Assembly: GCA_938084175.1 (NCBI GenBank)
Contig: CALKDR010000012.1
Span: 1-39,696 of the forward strand
Length of the DNA: 39,696 nt
From: an uncultured Campylobacterales bacterium
GTDB lineage: Bacteria > Campylobacterota > Campylobacteria > Campylobacterales > Arcobacteraceae
Direction of reading: 5' to 3'
Below the pieces are notes generated by a model that had not been told where the DNA came from, did no database searches, and worked only from the letters and a program-made list of their open reading frames with translations. Positions 1 to 8,705 of the stretch are shown one piece after another (within the stretch, counting starts at the first letter, position 1; each line of letters starts with the position of its first letter). The position numbers were made by a program, and so were the translations under genes.

Positions 1-83
1 GATACAAGCTTCATAGCTTTAGTTGTCTTCTGAGTGTTTTTCACACTACCAATTTGTAATTTAATCTCTTTTAAGTTAGCCAT
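1..83 (-). CDS. atpG: ATP synthase F1 gamma subunit, N-terminal part (cut by window edge)
   Basis: Only the first 27 codons are in the window; the gene runs off the left edge. The translation begins MANLKEIKLQIGSVKNTQKT and continues with TKAMKLVS. This is the usual gamma start, in which the first residues form the N-terminal helix of the central rotor shaft (family knowledge). The ATG lies 10 bases after the atpA stop, in the order expected for the atp operon, so it is almost certainly co-transcribed with atpA. The identification rests on a short but very conserved stretch plus position. Confidence 0.9.
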   Translation of the reverse strand, partial: MANLKEIKLQIGSVKNTQKTTKAMKLV

Positions 84-93
84 TAACTAATCC

Positions 94-1611
94 TTAGTTT
101 GCACTAAATACAGTTTTAAATTCTTCTAATGCAGCTTTTAATTCTGCTTCAGTTTCATCGTCTAATTTTTTCTTAGATTTAATTGCGTCTAAAATATTAG
201 TGTACTTTTGTTCAAAGAATGCGTGTAATTCAGTTTCGAATTTAACAACATCTTCAACAGCTACATCATTTAAGTAACCTTTAACACCTGCATAAAGAAT
301 AACAATTTGCTTTTGAATTACTAAAGGAGCACTAACGCCTTGCTTTAATACTTCTACCATTCTTTGACCAAGCTCAAGTTCTTTTCTTGTAGCTTCATCA
401 AGATCAGATGCAAACTGTGCGAATGCTTCAAGTTCTCTAAATTGTGCTAAAGATAATTTTAAAGTACCAGCAACTTGCTTAGTAGCTTTAATTTGTGCAG
501 CTCCACCAACTCTTGAAACTGATAAACCAACATTAATTGCAGGTCTAATCCCTGAGTTAAATAGGTTAGTTTCTAAGAAGATTTGTCCATCAGTAATCGA
601 AATTACGTTTGTTGGAATATATGCAGCAACATCCCCTGCTTGTGTTTCAATGATTGGTAATGCAGTCATAGACCCAGCACCATTTTCATCTGACATTTTT
701 GCAGCTCTCTCAAGTAATCTTGAGTGAAGGTAGAATACATCCCCTGGGAATGCTTCTCGACCTGGAGGTCTTCTTAATAATAATGACATTTCTCTATATG
801 CAACTGCATGCTTAGTTAAATCATCATATACAATTAATGCATGTTGACCATTATCTCTATAGAATTCACCAATAGTAACACCTGTATATGGTGCTAAGAA
901 TTGTAATGCTGGAGAATCAGCAGCGCCTGCGTTTACAATAGTAGTATATTCCATTGCTCCAGCTTCTTCTAATGTTCTAACAACAGTAGCAACAGTTGAT
1001 GCTTTTTGACCGATTGCAACATAGATACATTGAACATTCTCACCTTTTTGGTTAAGAATAGTATCAATAGCAACTGTAGTTTTACCAGTTTGTCTATCAC
1101 CAATAATAAGCTCTCTTTGACCTCGTCCTATTGGAACAAGTGCATCAATTGCTTTAATACCAGTTTGTAATGGTTCATGAACAGATTTTCTAGCCATGAT
1201 TCCAGGAGCTTTTTCTTCAACTAATCTAGTTTCAGTTGATTCAATAGCACCTTTACCATCAATAGGTTCACCAAGTGCATTAACAACTCTTCCAGCCATT
1301 GCAGCACCTACAGGAGTTGATAATAAAGAACCAAGTCTTTTACAAGAACTTCCTTCTCTTAAACCATTACCTTTACCAAGAATAACAACACCAACAGATG
1401 ATTCTTCTAAGTTTAATGTAAGACCTCTGTCTCCATTTTCAAACTCAACAATCTCACCAGCCATAACATTTTTTAGACCGTAAACTTGAGCAACACCATC
1501 TGCATAAGAGATGATTTTACCAGTTTCGTTTACATCTACGTTTAATTCAAAGTTATCAATTCTTTCTTTTATGATCGAACTGATTTCATCAGCTTGAATT
1601 TTTGTACCCAT
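94..1611 (-). CDS. atpA: ATP synthase F1 alpha subunit
   Basis: Non-catalytic nucleotide-binding subunit of the F1 head, on the cytoplasmic side of the membrane. The protein is 505 aa, the normal family length. The P-loop GDRQTGKT is at residues 171-178, and the order is the usual one: N-terminal beta-barrel, nucleotide-binding domain, helical C-terminal domain. The conserved stretch around [20 protein letters not shown] (about residues 279-298) is intact. The start [20 protein letters not shown] matches alpha subunits with an N-terminal helix that contacts delta. It follows atpH by 22 bases and precedes atpG by 10 bases on the same strand, so all belong to one operon. Nothing looks damaged. 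Confidence 0.98.
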   Translation of the reverse strand: MGTKIQADEISSIIKERIDNFELNVDVNETGKIISYADGVAQVYGLKNVMAGEIVEFENGDRGLTLNLEESSVGVVILGKGNGLREGSSCKRLGSLLSTPVGAAMAGRVVNALGEPIDGKGAIESTETRLVEEKAPGIMARKSVHEPLQTGIKAIDALVPIGRGQRELIIGDRQTGKTTVAIDTILNQKGENVQCIYVAIGQKASTVATVVRTLEEAGAMEYTTIVNAGAADSPALQFLAPYTGVTIGEFYRDNGQHALIVYDDLTKHAVAYREMSLLLRRPPGREAFPGDVFYLHSRLLERAAKMSDENGAGSMTALPIIETQAGDVAAYIPTNVISITDGQIFLETNLFNSGIRPAINVGLSVSRVGGAAQIKATKQVAGTLKLSLAQFRELEAFAQFASDLDEATRKELELGQRMVEVLKQGVSAPLVIQKQIVILYAGVKGYLNDVAVEDVVKFETELHAFFEQKYTNILDAIKSKKKLDDETEAELKAALEEFKTVFSAN

Positions 1612-1633
1612 TCAATTTCTCCTTTGTTAAGTT

Positions 1634-2164
1634 CTAAACTGCTTGCAGAATATGATCAATTAATTGTGATTTTAATCTTTCTTTTGAGAAAGAAATTTCA
1701 ACACCTAATCCGTCAATATCTACTTTTATACCATCATAATCACAAACATTTTGTGAAAGTGATAATTTAACGTCAAATTTTTTACTAAATTGGTTTTCAA
1801 TTGAAGATACATAATCAGAACTAAGTTCTTTATTTGTATATACAACACCAATATAAGTATTATTCATTTCTGCTATTTGAACATCAAGTTCATTTGCAAT
1901 AAATGGTAATAATTCTAGTCTTCTTTTTTCACCAAGTAATTTAATAAAATTAGTTAAAGTTTTATCAGCTTTTTTCACTAATGAAATTACTAATTCAACT
2001 TTTCTACTATCATTAACTTCTGGTGAAGATATAATTGAGTTAAATTTATCATCAGTAAATGCTGAAGAAATACTATTAAGATTATTGCTTACAGCAGTAA
2101 TACTCTTAGTGTCTCTTCCATCAACTAATGCTTTAACATATCTTTTTGCTATTAAATCATTCAT
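1634..2164 (-). CDS. atpH: ATP synthase F1 delta subunit
   Basis: Stator subunit that joins the peripheral stalk to the top of the F1 head. The 176-aa product begins MNDLIAKRYVKALVDGRDTK, the typical delta opening in which an 'AKRYAxAL'-like helix binds alpha. The C-terminal part (about residues 115-176) is the more variable region that meets the b subunits. The gene is separated from atpF by a single base (2165), so translational coupling is likely. Family assignment rests on length, the N-terminal motif and its position between atpF and atpA. Confidence 0.94.
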   Translation of the reverse strand: MNDLIAKRYVKALVDGRDTKSITAVSNNLNSISSAFTDDKFNSIISSPEVNDSRKVELVISLVKKADKTLTNFIKLLGEKRRLELLPFIANELDVQIAEMNNTYIGVVYTNKELSSDYVSSIENQFSKKFDVKLSLSQNVCDYDGIKVDIDGLGVEISFSKERLKSQLIDHILQAV

Positions 2165-2165
2165 A

Positions 2166-2681
2166 TTAAGCTACCTTCTTTAAAACAATATTAACTAACT
2201 CATCTTGAGATAATTTGATATTATCAGATTTTAATAACTCTTCAAGAACTTCTTTAACAACTTCTTTTTTAGCTTTTGATGTTTCAACTTTTATCATTTC
2301 TTCTAGATTTTTTTCTAGATTAGCGATATCAGAATTAACAGCTACAGATACTTTTTCTTTTACAGAATCAATATCATTTTTTGCGTTTTCAACAATTTCA
2401 GCTGCCATTTTACTAGCATCTTCTAATTGTTTTTTGGCTGCGTTTACTTTTTCTTCAGAAGCTTTTAAAGTATCTTGTACTTTGTCAAGTTCTGCTTGAA
2501 TAGATAAAGTTCTATCAGCAAAAAATGCTTTAATTTTATCGGCAAGTAAATACCATAAAATTCCAGCAAATATAATAAAGTTAACGGTTCTTTGAACAAT
2601 ATCTGTTTCAACCGCACCTTCGCTACTTGCAAACAATGCAAGAGGAGCTAAAGCTAATCCAAGTAATAAAATTCTTTTCAT
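2166..2681 (-). CDS. atpF: ATP synthase Fo subunit b, with signal-like N-terminal extension
   Basis: Peripheral-stalk subunit of Fo, 171 aa. Residues 1-18 look like a cleavable or membrane-targeting leader (MKRILLLGLALAPLALFASS). They are followed by a second hydrophobic segment (about residues 32-46, NFIIFAGILWYLLAD) and then a long charged coiled coil to the C-terminus. Bacterial b is normally about 156 aa with one membrane segment. A longer b with an N-terminal extension is, as far as I recall, typical of Campylobacterota. It is paired with the b'-like gene immediately upstream (14-base gap). Whether the leader is cleaved cannot be told from the sequence. Confidence 0.94.
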   Translation of the reverse strand: MKRILLLGLALAPLALFASSEGAVETDIVQRTVNFIIFAGILWYLLADKIKAFFADRTLSIQAELDKVQDTLKASEEKVNAAKKQLEDASKMAAEIVENAKNDIDSVKEKVSVAVNSDIANLEKNLEEMIKVETSKAKKEVVKEVLEELLKSDNIKLSQDELVNIVLKKVA

Positions 2682-2695
2682 ATATCCATTTCCCT

Positions 2696-3118
2696 TTAAA
2701 TTGAGCTAAGCTTAGCTTTTAGGCTCTCATTAAATTGAGGCATAGTAGATACTAAAGAATCTCTCAGAGCTTTAGTTTCGTCTTGTAAGTTTTTAGCAAA
2801 TTCCGAAGATTTTGCTTCTAAATCAGATTTAGCACTTGCAAGTTTTGCATCAGCACTCTCTTTGGCTTCCTTATAAGCTTGTTCTCTAATAGCAGCCGCT
2901 TCTTTTTTCGCATTAGCAATCGTATTGTTTGCTTCTGCAATCATTCCATCAACGTTAGCACCGTTTGATTTCGCATCTTCTAGATCTTTAGAAATAGAAG
3001 CTGTTCTTTCATCCATGTGCTTTAATAATGGCTTGAATAAACAGCTGTTTAGTCTAGCAAGAACTAAAAGAAAGATAACACCAGAGCTAAGCAATAATAC
3101 AGGACTTATGTCTAACAT
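2696..3118 (-). CDS. atpF': ATP synthase Fo subunit b'
   Basis: Second peripheral-stalk subunit, 140 aa: one N-terminal hydrophobic segment (ISPVLLLSSGVIFLLVLARL, residues 4-23) followed by an alanine/lysine/glutamate-rich coiled coil. It is first in the atp gene block and sits directly before atpF, the arrangement known for Campylobacterota and for photosynthetic bacteria, where b and b' form a heterodimer. The ATG is preceded by AGGAATG-type ribosome-binding sequence (GGAGG, minus strand, near 3124-3128). A candidate operon promoter lies about 70 bases upstream. Confidence is high from architecture and position, since b subunits diverge strongly in sequence. Confidence 0.92.
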   Translation of the reverse strand: MLDISPVLLLSSGVIFLLVLARLNSCLFKPLLKHMDERTASISKDLEDAKSNGANVDGMIAEANNTIANAKKEAAAIREQAYKEAKESADAKLASAKSDLEAKSSEFAKNLQDETKALRDSLVSTMPQFNESLKAKLSSI

Positions 3119-3187
3119 TCATTCCTCCATGTTTTTTACAGTTTAGTTTAACTAAAACTCATATATTTTAGCCAATTTAACTATAAA

Positions 3188-3193
3188 ATTATA
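3188..3193 (-). promoter_or_regulatory. Candidate -10 box for the atp operon
   Basis: In the 116-base gap between parB and atpF' the minus strand reads TATAAT, preceded by a T-rich stretch (TTTTTTCTTTTAA). That matches the Campylobacterota vegetative promoter style, in which the -10 is conserved and the -35 is replaced by T-rich DNA. It would give a leader of about 60 bases. It implies the atp genes can be transcribed independently of parAB. Confidence 0.45.
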
Positions 3194-3234
3194 TTAAAAG
3201 AAAAAATTAGATTGTAAATTTTTAGATTTTGTTA

Positions 3235-4092
3235 CTAATGTAACTTAAAGTAAGAGGATATCTTTTCAATATCTTCTTGAGAGTTGATTTCAATTTTCAA
3301 ATAATTCTTCTCAGCCTTGACTTTTAGGTCGTTTGACTCTAATTGTGATACTAAGTTTGATAAAGGTTTAAAATCAAAATCCCTAGTCTTTTTTATTGGT
3401 TTAACTTTTAAGTTAGTCTTTTCTTTTAAGTCTTTTACAAGCTTTTCAGTCTCTCTTACTGAGAGTTTTTGACCAAGAATAGAATCACATACCATTTTCT
3501 GTTCGTTATCACTTAAACCTAACATAACCTTAGCATGACCTGCGGTGATTTTGTTACTTGCAAGGTATTGTTGGACATAAGAATTTAATTGTAATAATCT
3601 TAATGTATTTGTAATAGAAGTTCTACTTTTAAAAACTTTTTTTGATAATTCTTCATGTGTAATATTATGTTCGTTTATTAATTGTGCGTAAGAATATGCT
3701 AATTCAACTACATTTAGATCATCTCTTTGAATATTTTCAATTAATGCAATTTCTCTTAATTTGAAAGTATCAATATCTAATACAATTGATTTAACTGTTT
3801 GTAGATTTGCTAATTTATGAGCTCTTAATCTTCTTTCACCTGAAACTAAAGTAAAAGTGTCATCTTCATTTTCTATTACCGTAATTGGTTGAATTAATCC
3901 ATGCTCAAGAATTGATGAACTTAGTTCTTCTAACTTTTCTTCATCAAATATTTTTCTAGGTTGATTTGGGTTTGCTTGAATTAATGATGTATCTAAATCT
4001 AAAACTTTTGAATTGTAATCATTTGTATTACCGCTTTCATAAGCTGATTCAACTTCTCCTAATAATTCCCCTAATCCTCTACCTAATGCCAT
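3235..4092 (-). CDS. parB: Chromosome partitioning protein ParB
   Basis: DNA-binding CTP-switch protein that loads at parS sites and works with ParA in chromosome segregation. 285 aa. The N-terminal MALGRGLGELL motif is the ParA-stimulating segment seen in many chromosomal ParB proteins. The ParB/Srx domain (about residues 30-125) contains NPNQPRKIFDEEKLEELSSS and the box LVSGERRLRA (about residues 102-111). The region SKKVFKSRTSITNTLRLLQL (about residues 150-169) is the parS-recognising helix-turn-helix. It follows parA by 58 bases and precedes the atp genes, as in Helicobacter and Campylobacter. I did not find a parS-like palindrome (TGTTNCACGTGNAACA) in the window. Confidence 0.97.
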   Translation of the reverse strand: MALGRGLGELLGEVESAYESGNTNDYNSKVLDLDTSLIQANPNQPRKIFDEEKLEELSSSILEHGLIQPITVIENEDDTFTLVSGERRLRAHKLANLQTVKSIVLDIDTFKLREIALIENIQRDDLNVVELAYSYAQLINEHNITHEELSKKVFKSRTSITNTLRLLQLNSYVQQYLASNKITAGHAKVMLGLSDNEQKMVCDSILGQKLSVRETEKLVKDLKEKTNLKVKPIKKTRDFDFKPLSNLVSQLESNDLKVKAEKNYLKIEINSQEDIEKISSYFKLH

Positions 4093-4150
4093 GTGTATTC
4101 CTAGTTATAGTTTTATTTGTAATTTCTACTTGAAAAATTTAATTACGTAT

Positions 4151-4927
4151 TTATGCTGTAATTGCACGAGCAAGATTTGTATATGCTTTAGTACCACTAG
4201 CACTTGCATCATATAACATGATAGGTTTTCCAAAACTTGGACTTTCTGCAAGTTTTATATTTCTTGGAATTACTACATATGAACTTTCATCTATTTTGAA
4301 TAATTTATTTTCAAAATGCTGTGCTAAATCTGCAAATACTTGCTTTGATAAGTTATTTTGAGATGAATACATAGTAGGTAGGAAACCTCTAATTTGTAAA
4401 GATTTATTTATAGTTTGTTTTACTAGTTTTATTGTACTTAATAGTTGTGCTAAACCTTCAAGTGCGAAAAATTCACATTGAATTGGAATAAGAACAGAAT
4501 TAGAAGCACTTAATGTATTAATAGTAATTGGTCCTAATGCTGGAGGTGAATCAATTATAATATAATCAAAATCTTTCTTGATTGGATCGATTTTTCTTTT
4601 TAAAACTAATTCTCTCTCTTTTGTATTTTTGTAGAATTCTTTTTCAATTCCAACAAGTCCAATATTAGATGGAGCTACTTTCAAGTTCTCTATTTCAGAG
4701 TCTAAAATAATTTCACTTAACTCTTTAGTTCCTAGCATAACATGATAAATATTATATGCATAAGTATCCCTATGGAAACCTAAAGATGTTGTTGCATTAG
4801 CTTGAGGATCAGCATCAATTAATAATACTTTTTTACCTTCTAATGCTAGTGCTGCACTTAAATTAACAGCAGTAGTAGTTTTACCTACTCCACCTTTTTG
4901 ATTAGCTATTGCTATAATTTCTGTCAT
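4151..4927 (-). CDS. parA: Chromosome partitioning ATPase ParA (Soj)
   Basis: Walker-type ATPase that binds DNA non-specifically and moves ParB-parS complexes. 258 aa. The deviant Walker A KGGVGKTT is at residues 11-18, followed by the LLIDADPQANATTSLG switch region (about residues 35-50) and the DYIIIDSPPALGP Walker B (about residues 119-131). There is no N-terminal DNA-binding domain, so it is the chromosomal Soj type and not the plasmid type. Its ATG overlaps the birA stop by four bases (ATGA), so the two are translationally coupled. No sign of damage. Confidence 0.97.
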   Translation of the reverse strand: MTEIIAIANQKGGVGKTTTAVNLSAALALEGKKVLLIDADPQANATTSLGFHRDTYAYNIYHVMLGTKELSEIILDSEIENLKVAPSNIGLVGIEKEFYKNTKERELVLKRKIDPIKKDFDYIIIDSPPALGPITINTLSASNSVLIPIQCEFFALEGLAQLLSTIKLVKQTINKSLQIRGFLPTMYSSQNNLSKQVFADLAQHFENKLFKIDESSYVVIPRNIKLAESPSFGKPIMLYDASASGTKAYTNLARAITA

Positions 4928-5559
4928 CTTAAACTAAATACCTTTTTATTATTAACTTGTATTGAACCATCATCATTTAATCTTGCATTTTTTAATGAGG
5001 TTTTTTCGCCATCTATTGTTGCTTGGAACTTTTGACTATTTTGAAATTCTATCTTAAAATACTTGAAAATCTGCTTCCATGAATATTTTAGCTCTAATTT
5101 GTCAAAGTAAGATTTTAAAATATTATTTGATTTGATATTTATATCTAAGTGCCCATAATCGTTATTCACGCATAGTAAATTTAGTCCAATACCACAGAAA
5201 ATCAAATCATTAGATATTGTAGTAATAGTACCGCCGATTTTTTTATCATTTATATAAAAATCATTTGGCCATTTTAACCATACTTTTGATTTATTTTCAG
5301 ATAAAATATCTTTTAATATATATGAGAAATAAATTGATGCACTTTGAATTGGTAAATCAGAAGGTAAGTCATCTTTTGATATTACAAAAGAAAAAAATAA
5401 ATTTCCTTTTGTTCCTGTCCAAGAGTTTCCACGACTTCCAATACCACTGCTTTGATAATCACTAGTAATACAAATAGCTTCTGTGTAAGAATTTTCTTTT
5501 ATATAATTTTTTAGGTACGTATGTGTTGAATCTACTTCATTTAATTTAATTATTTTCAT
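4924..5559 (-). CDS. birA: Biotin--protein ligase, catalytic domain only
   Basis: Activates biotin with ATP and transfers it to the biotin carrier protein of acetyl-CoA carboxylase and related enzymes. About 211 aa with no N-terminal winged helix, so it is the monofunctional ligase class and should not act as a biotin-operon repressor. Visible motifs: EVDSTHTYL near the N-terminus, the biotin/AMP loop GIGSRGNSW, KWPND, and KKIGGTITT. I prefer the ATG at 5559 because MKIIKLNEVDST matches where homologues start; an in-frame ATG at 5574 adds five residues, and neither has a good ribosome-binding site. It ends in a four-base overlap with parA. The divergent AEC gene shares its promoter region. 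Confidence 0.9.
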   Translation of the reverse strand: MKIIKLNEVDSTHTYLKNYIKENSYTEAICITSDYQSSGIGSRGNSWTGTKGNLFFSFVISKDDLPSDLPIQSASIYFSYILKDILSENKSKVWLKWPNDFYINDKKIGGTITTISNDLIFCGIGLNLLCVNNDYGHLDINIKSNNILKSYFDKLELKYSWKQIFKYFKIEFQNSQKFQATIDGEKTSLKNARLNDDGSIQVNNKKVFSLR

Positions 5560-5587
5560 AAGAGAAGTATACATAATAACTTTACAA

Positions 5588-5606
5588 GATTATATTAAAT
5601 ATAATC
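5588..5606. promoter_or_regulatory. Symmetrical divergent promoter between birA and the AEC permease
   Basis: The sequence GATTATATTAAATATAATC is a perfect inverted repeat with nine-base arms. Each arm carries a TATAAT -10 hexamer, one per strand: plus-strand hexamer at 5600-5605 and minus-strand hexamer at 5589-5594. The plus-strand hexamer would start transcription near 5612, just before an AAGG ribosome-binding site and the ATG at 5625. The minus-strand one would start near 5582, ahead of birA. -35 elements are weak on both sides. The palindrome could instead be an operator, but the two hexamers explain it fully. Confidence 0.5.
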
Positions 5607-5624
5607 GTTTAAAAAAAGGTTAAC

Positions 5625-6518
5625 ATGTTAGATCCTGTATTACCAATTGCTATGTATCTTCTTTTTGGATATTTATTCAAAATAATATATCACGATAATT
5701 CAAAACAGCTTATTGAATTTATTATATACTTTTCTTTACCGGCTATTGTATTTTCTAAAATATATCCATTAGTATTAGATACAAAAATATTAGGTCTTAT
5801 CTTAATGTTTATGTGTTTTATTTTATTTAATCTTACACTTGCATATTTTATTGGTAAAATGATGAAATTAAATAAATTGTTATTAGCAACATTTATGATA
5901 ATGTCTACTTTTGGGAATACTTCATTTATTGGTTTTTCATATATTGATGCTTTTTATGGACAAGATTACATTGTTTATGGATTGATTTATGATTTATTTG
6001 GCTCTTTTTTACTACTTGTATCTGTGGGAATGTTTATAATTACATGGGGAAGTGGCAGAAAAAATGACACTAAATCAATATTTAAAAGCGTTCTACTTTT
6101 CCCTCCATCATTAATGTTTTTTATAACTATTCTTGCAAAAAACTTTGAAGTACCAAATTTCTTGATTTTAACAAGCGAAACTTTAGGAGCTACATTAGTA
6201 CCAATTGCTATGATTGCAATTGGTATGAAACTTGAACTTAAAAATATATTTGTTAAATTCCATATTGTATCAATGGCAATGTTACTAAAAATGGTAATAG
6301 TTCCAATTATTGTACTAATTGGATTTCAGCTTTTTTATGGAATAGATCAAACTTGGGTAAAAGTAACTATTATTGAAGTTGCAATGCCGCCTATGACTAT
6401 GGCTACTGTTTTAGCTATAAAAGGTGGTTTAGATGAAAAAATAGCTATTAATTCACTTGTATTAGGTGTTTTATTAAGTCTTCTTACAATAAGTGCATAT
6501 ACAAGCTATTTAGGATAA
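5625..6518 (+). CDS. AEC (auxin efflux carrier) family permease
   Basis: Integral inner-membrane transporter of 297 aa made up almost entirely of hydrophobic helices, about ten by eye. The layout is two similar halves: an N-terminal half ending near residue 140 and a C-terminal half starting with FPPSLMFFITIL. The C-terminal motif VAMPPMTMATVLAIKGGLDEKIAI (about residues 253-276) is typical of bacterial YfdV/MdcF-type AEC proteins. Substrates of such proteins are usually unknown small carboxylates or amino-acid derivatives, and nothing here narrows it. It is the only plus-strand gene between two minus-strand blocks, converging on a dead kinase gene. A candidate ribosome-binding site (AAGG) lies about 9 bases before the ATG. 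Confidence 0.9.
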   Translation: MLDPVLPIAMYLLFGYLFKIIYHDNSKQLIEFIIYFSLPAIVFSKIYPLVLDTKILGLILMFMCFILFNLTLAYFIGKMMKLNKLLLATFMIMSTFGNTSFIGFSYIDAFYGQDYIVYGLIYDLFGSFLLLVSVGMFIITWGSGRKNDTKSIFKSVLLFPPSLMFFITILAKNFEVPNFLILTSETLGATLVPIAMIAIGMKLELKNIFVKFHIVSMAMLLKMVIVPIIVLIGFQLFYGIDQTWVKVTIIEVAMPPMTMATVLAIKGGLDEKIAINSLVLGVLLSLLTISAYTSYLG

Positions 6519-6519
6519 A

Positions 6520-7730
6520 TTATCCTTGTAGTTTGATTGTAAAAAGTGCTCCATAGAAATGTTCATTCTTATATAAAAACTCTTTATTTTCAACTAATAA
6601 AGTTCCTTTCATATGTTTTTCTATTATAAGTTTTGTTAAATATAAACCAACTCCTGCTGCTTGTTTATTTATTTTACTAGAATAATGTTCATCAAAAATA
6701 TTTTTCTTAACTAAAGTATCAATTCCTCTTTCATTATCTTTTATTTCTAAATATATATTATTGTTTTTTTCATATAAATCAATAAATATATATCTTTTTT
6801 CAGACATTGTGTAAATTCATTTTTTAAACCGTAAATATATAGTCTACTATCAATGTTTGATATTATATTTATATCATTAATACTTAAATCTGTTTGTACA
6901 GTTTCCAAACTCTTTTGTATTGAATTTAAAATATTAAAATTTTCATCCATTGTATCAACATTATAAAAATCTCTAAAATCATCAATGGTTTTTGATAAAA
7001 CTTGCGTGGTTTCCACTATTTGTCTTAATTGCGAAATATTATTTTCTTTATTATCATTTGCTACTTCTAAATTAAGGCAAACTCCACTAGCAAGCGTAGA
7101 AATTGTAGAAAGTGGTTGTCTCCATTGGTGAGCTATATTTTCGATCATTTAACCTATAGAAGCCATTTTTGATTGATGAAATATGATTGCAGATTTATTT
7201 TGATTTTCAATAATTCTCTCTTCAATTTTTCTTTCTAAATTTTCATTTGATTTTTCTAGTTTTGCATTTAATTCTTGTAATTTAACAATATCATCTTGAG
7301 CTTTTGAAATAGATAAGGAAATAAAAGCACTAATCATTGAAATAATTTCTTTATCGTTGAAAGTAAATGTACTATATTTATCATCTTCTTTTGCTCCTAA
7401 AAATTCATATTCAGGTGCAGCATAAATATCGTCAATCATAATAATTTTTTTGCTTAAAAAAGAGTCTACAGCTAGATATTTATTTTTTTCATCAAGGGGT
7501 AATTTAAACTCATGAGTTGAGTGATAGAATTTGTATATGTTTTCATATGATAAGGCATCATTTTGAAAAACATGAAATTTTAGATAGTTTTTTTGCTTTA
7601 TATAGATTGTTCAAGCTTCAGCTTTTAACAAACCTCTTGTGTATTTAAGTATTTCGTGAAGTAATACGTTTAAATCACTTATATTAAATAAACTCATATC
7701 ATAAATATGTTTTAAATCATCACTAGCCAT
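6520..7730 (-). pseudogene. GAF-domain sensor histidine kinase, decayed
   Basis: Reading the minus strand from the ATG at 7730 gives a recognisable kinase interrupted several times. Residues 1-39 (MASDDLKHIYDMSLF...) begin a GAF-like domain and end in TGA near 7611. The GAF region resumes to GAKEDDKYSTF, where an internal piece seems missing. The coiled linker reaches KMASIG, followed by TAA at 7146-7148 in place of the usual Glu codon, then MIENIAHQWRQPLS with the phospho-accepting His intact. After LKNEFTQ the N-box segment ('NxxxNAKDA') is absent and the frame shifts. The last frame (6807 to 6520) carries DNERGID where kinases have DNGGGI, and a G-box-like GVGLYLTKLIIEKHMKG. Two stops, a frameshift and the missing N-box make it non-functional. 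No response regulator is adjacent. Confidence 0.88.
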
Positions 7731-7769
7731 AATCCTACTTTTAATAGTTTTTATTGATGTTATTATAAT

Positions 7770-8690
7770 TTATTTTAAAACATCACCTATTTCTAATCTC
7801 TGTCCTCTTATATAAACAGAAGATACCAAAGCTTTTTTAGAAGGAGCTTGAATAGTTTTTATTTTTATACTACCTTTTTTACAGCCAAGTAAGATGTAAT
7901 CTTCTTCAATTTGTAAAATTGTAGCTTCTGTATTTGAAGAATTACACTCAATTAATTCTATATCTTTTAGTTTCAATCCTGAAGATAAAAAAACTCCAGG
8001 CCAGTATGAATAGGCTTTATATTTAAGAAAAAGTGCTTTTGCATTTGAAAAATCAACTAAACCATGCTCTTTTTTAATTTTTTTACAAAAACTAACTTCT
8101 GATTCATTTTGTTTTTTAGGCTGTATTTTTTCAAAGTTATCTAAAGTTGTAATAGTAAGTTCTGCTGCAATATCTGATAATTTATCAAAAGCTAGATCAA
8201 CTTCCATTGTAGGAGTAATTTTTAAATATTGCCAAGCTAAAATATCACCTGAATCTAAGCCCTCTTCCATAAACATAGAAGTAACACCTGTGAAATCATC
8301 ATCATTTAAAAGTGATTCTTGAATAGGTGAAGCTCCTCTATATTTAGGCAATAAAGAAGCATGTAAATTAATACAAGGAGCAATATCTAAAATCTCTTTT
8401 GGTAATATTTGTCCGTATGCAGCTACAATTATAAAATCAGGATTTAATTTTTTTATATCTAAAACTGCTTGTTCATTTCCTCTTAACTTTTCTGGCTGAA
8501 AAATAGGAAGTTCTATATTTTCATCTATACAAAATTGTTTAATATGAGGAGCTGTTAAGATTTGTTTTCGTCCAACTGGCTTATCTGGTTGAGTAAAAAG
8601 ACCAATTAAATCATAAGAACTATTTATTAACTCTTTAAAAATTCTTGTAGCATAATCAGGTGTACCCATAAAAAGGATTTTTTTACTCAT
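7770..8690 (-). CDS. fmt: Methionyl-tRNA formyltransferase
   Basis: Formylates the initiator Met-tRNA using 10-formyl-tetrahydrofolate, enabling bacterial translation initiation. 306 aa, close to the family norm of about 310. The N-terminal formyltransferase fold begins KILFMGTPDYATRIFKEL. The catalytic segment INLHASLLPKYRGASPIQ (about residues 107-124) has the Asn and His expected at the active site, followed by GLDSGDIL with the catalytic Asp. The C-terminal OB-like tRNA-binding domain covers about residues 205-306. It follows proB by 15 bases in the obg-proB-fmt block. In Helicobacter and Campylobacter birA follows fmt directly; here the AEC gene and dead kinase intervene. Confidence 0.97.
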   Translation of the reverse strand: MSKKILFMGTPDYATRIFKELINSSYDLIGLFTQPDKPVGRKQILTAPHIKQFCIDENIELPIFQPEKLRGNEQAVLDIKKLNPDFIIVAAYGQILPKEILDIAPCINLHASLLPKYRGASPIQESLLNDDDFTGVTSMFMEEGLDSGDILAWQYLKITPTMEVDLAFDKLSDIAAELTITTLDNFEKIQPKKQNESEVSFCKKIKKEHGLVDFSNAKALFLKYKAYSYWPGVFLSSGLKLKDIELIECNSSNTEATILQIEEDYILLGCKKGSIKIKTIQAPSKKALVSSVYIRGQRLEIGDVLK

Positions 8691-8705
8691 TAGTTTTCCT
8701 TAACT

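Noticed and set aside
3235-4927. parS site near parAB
   Set aside because: No TGTTNCACGTGNAACA-like palindrome was found. The only CACGTG I noticed is inside purL (about 35164) and lacks the flanking arms.
4924-5606. BirA acting as repressor at the divergent palindrome
   Set aside because: The protein lacks the N-terminal winged-helix domain needed for operator binding, and the palindrome is accounted for by two -10 hexamers.
6512-6526. AGGATA-AAT-TATCCT hairpin as terminator for the AEC gene
   Set aside because: Six base pairs with a three-base loop and no following T run on either strand; it overlaps both stop codons and may be chance.
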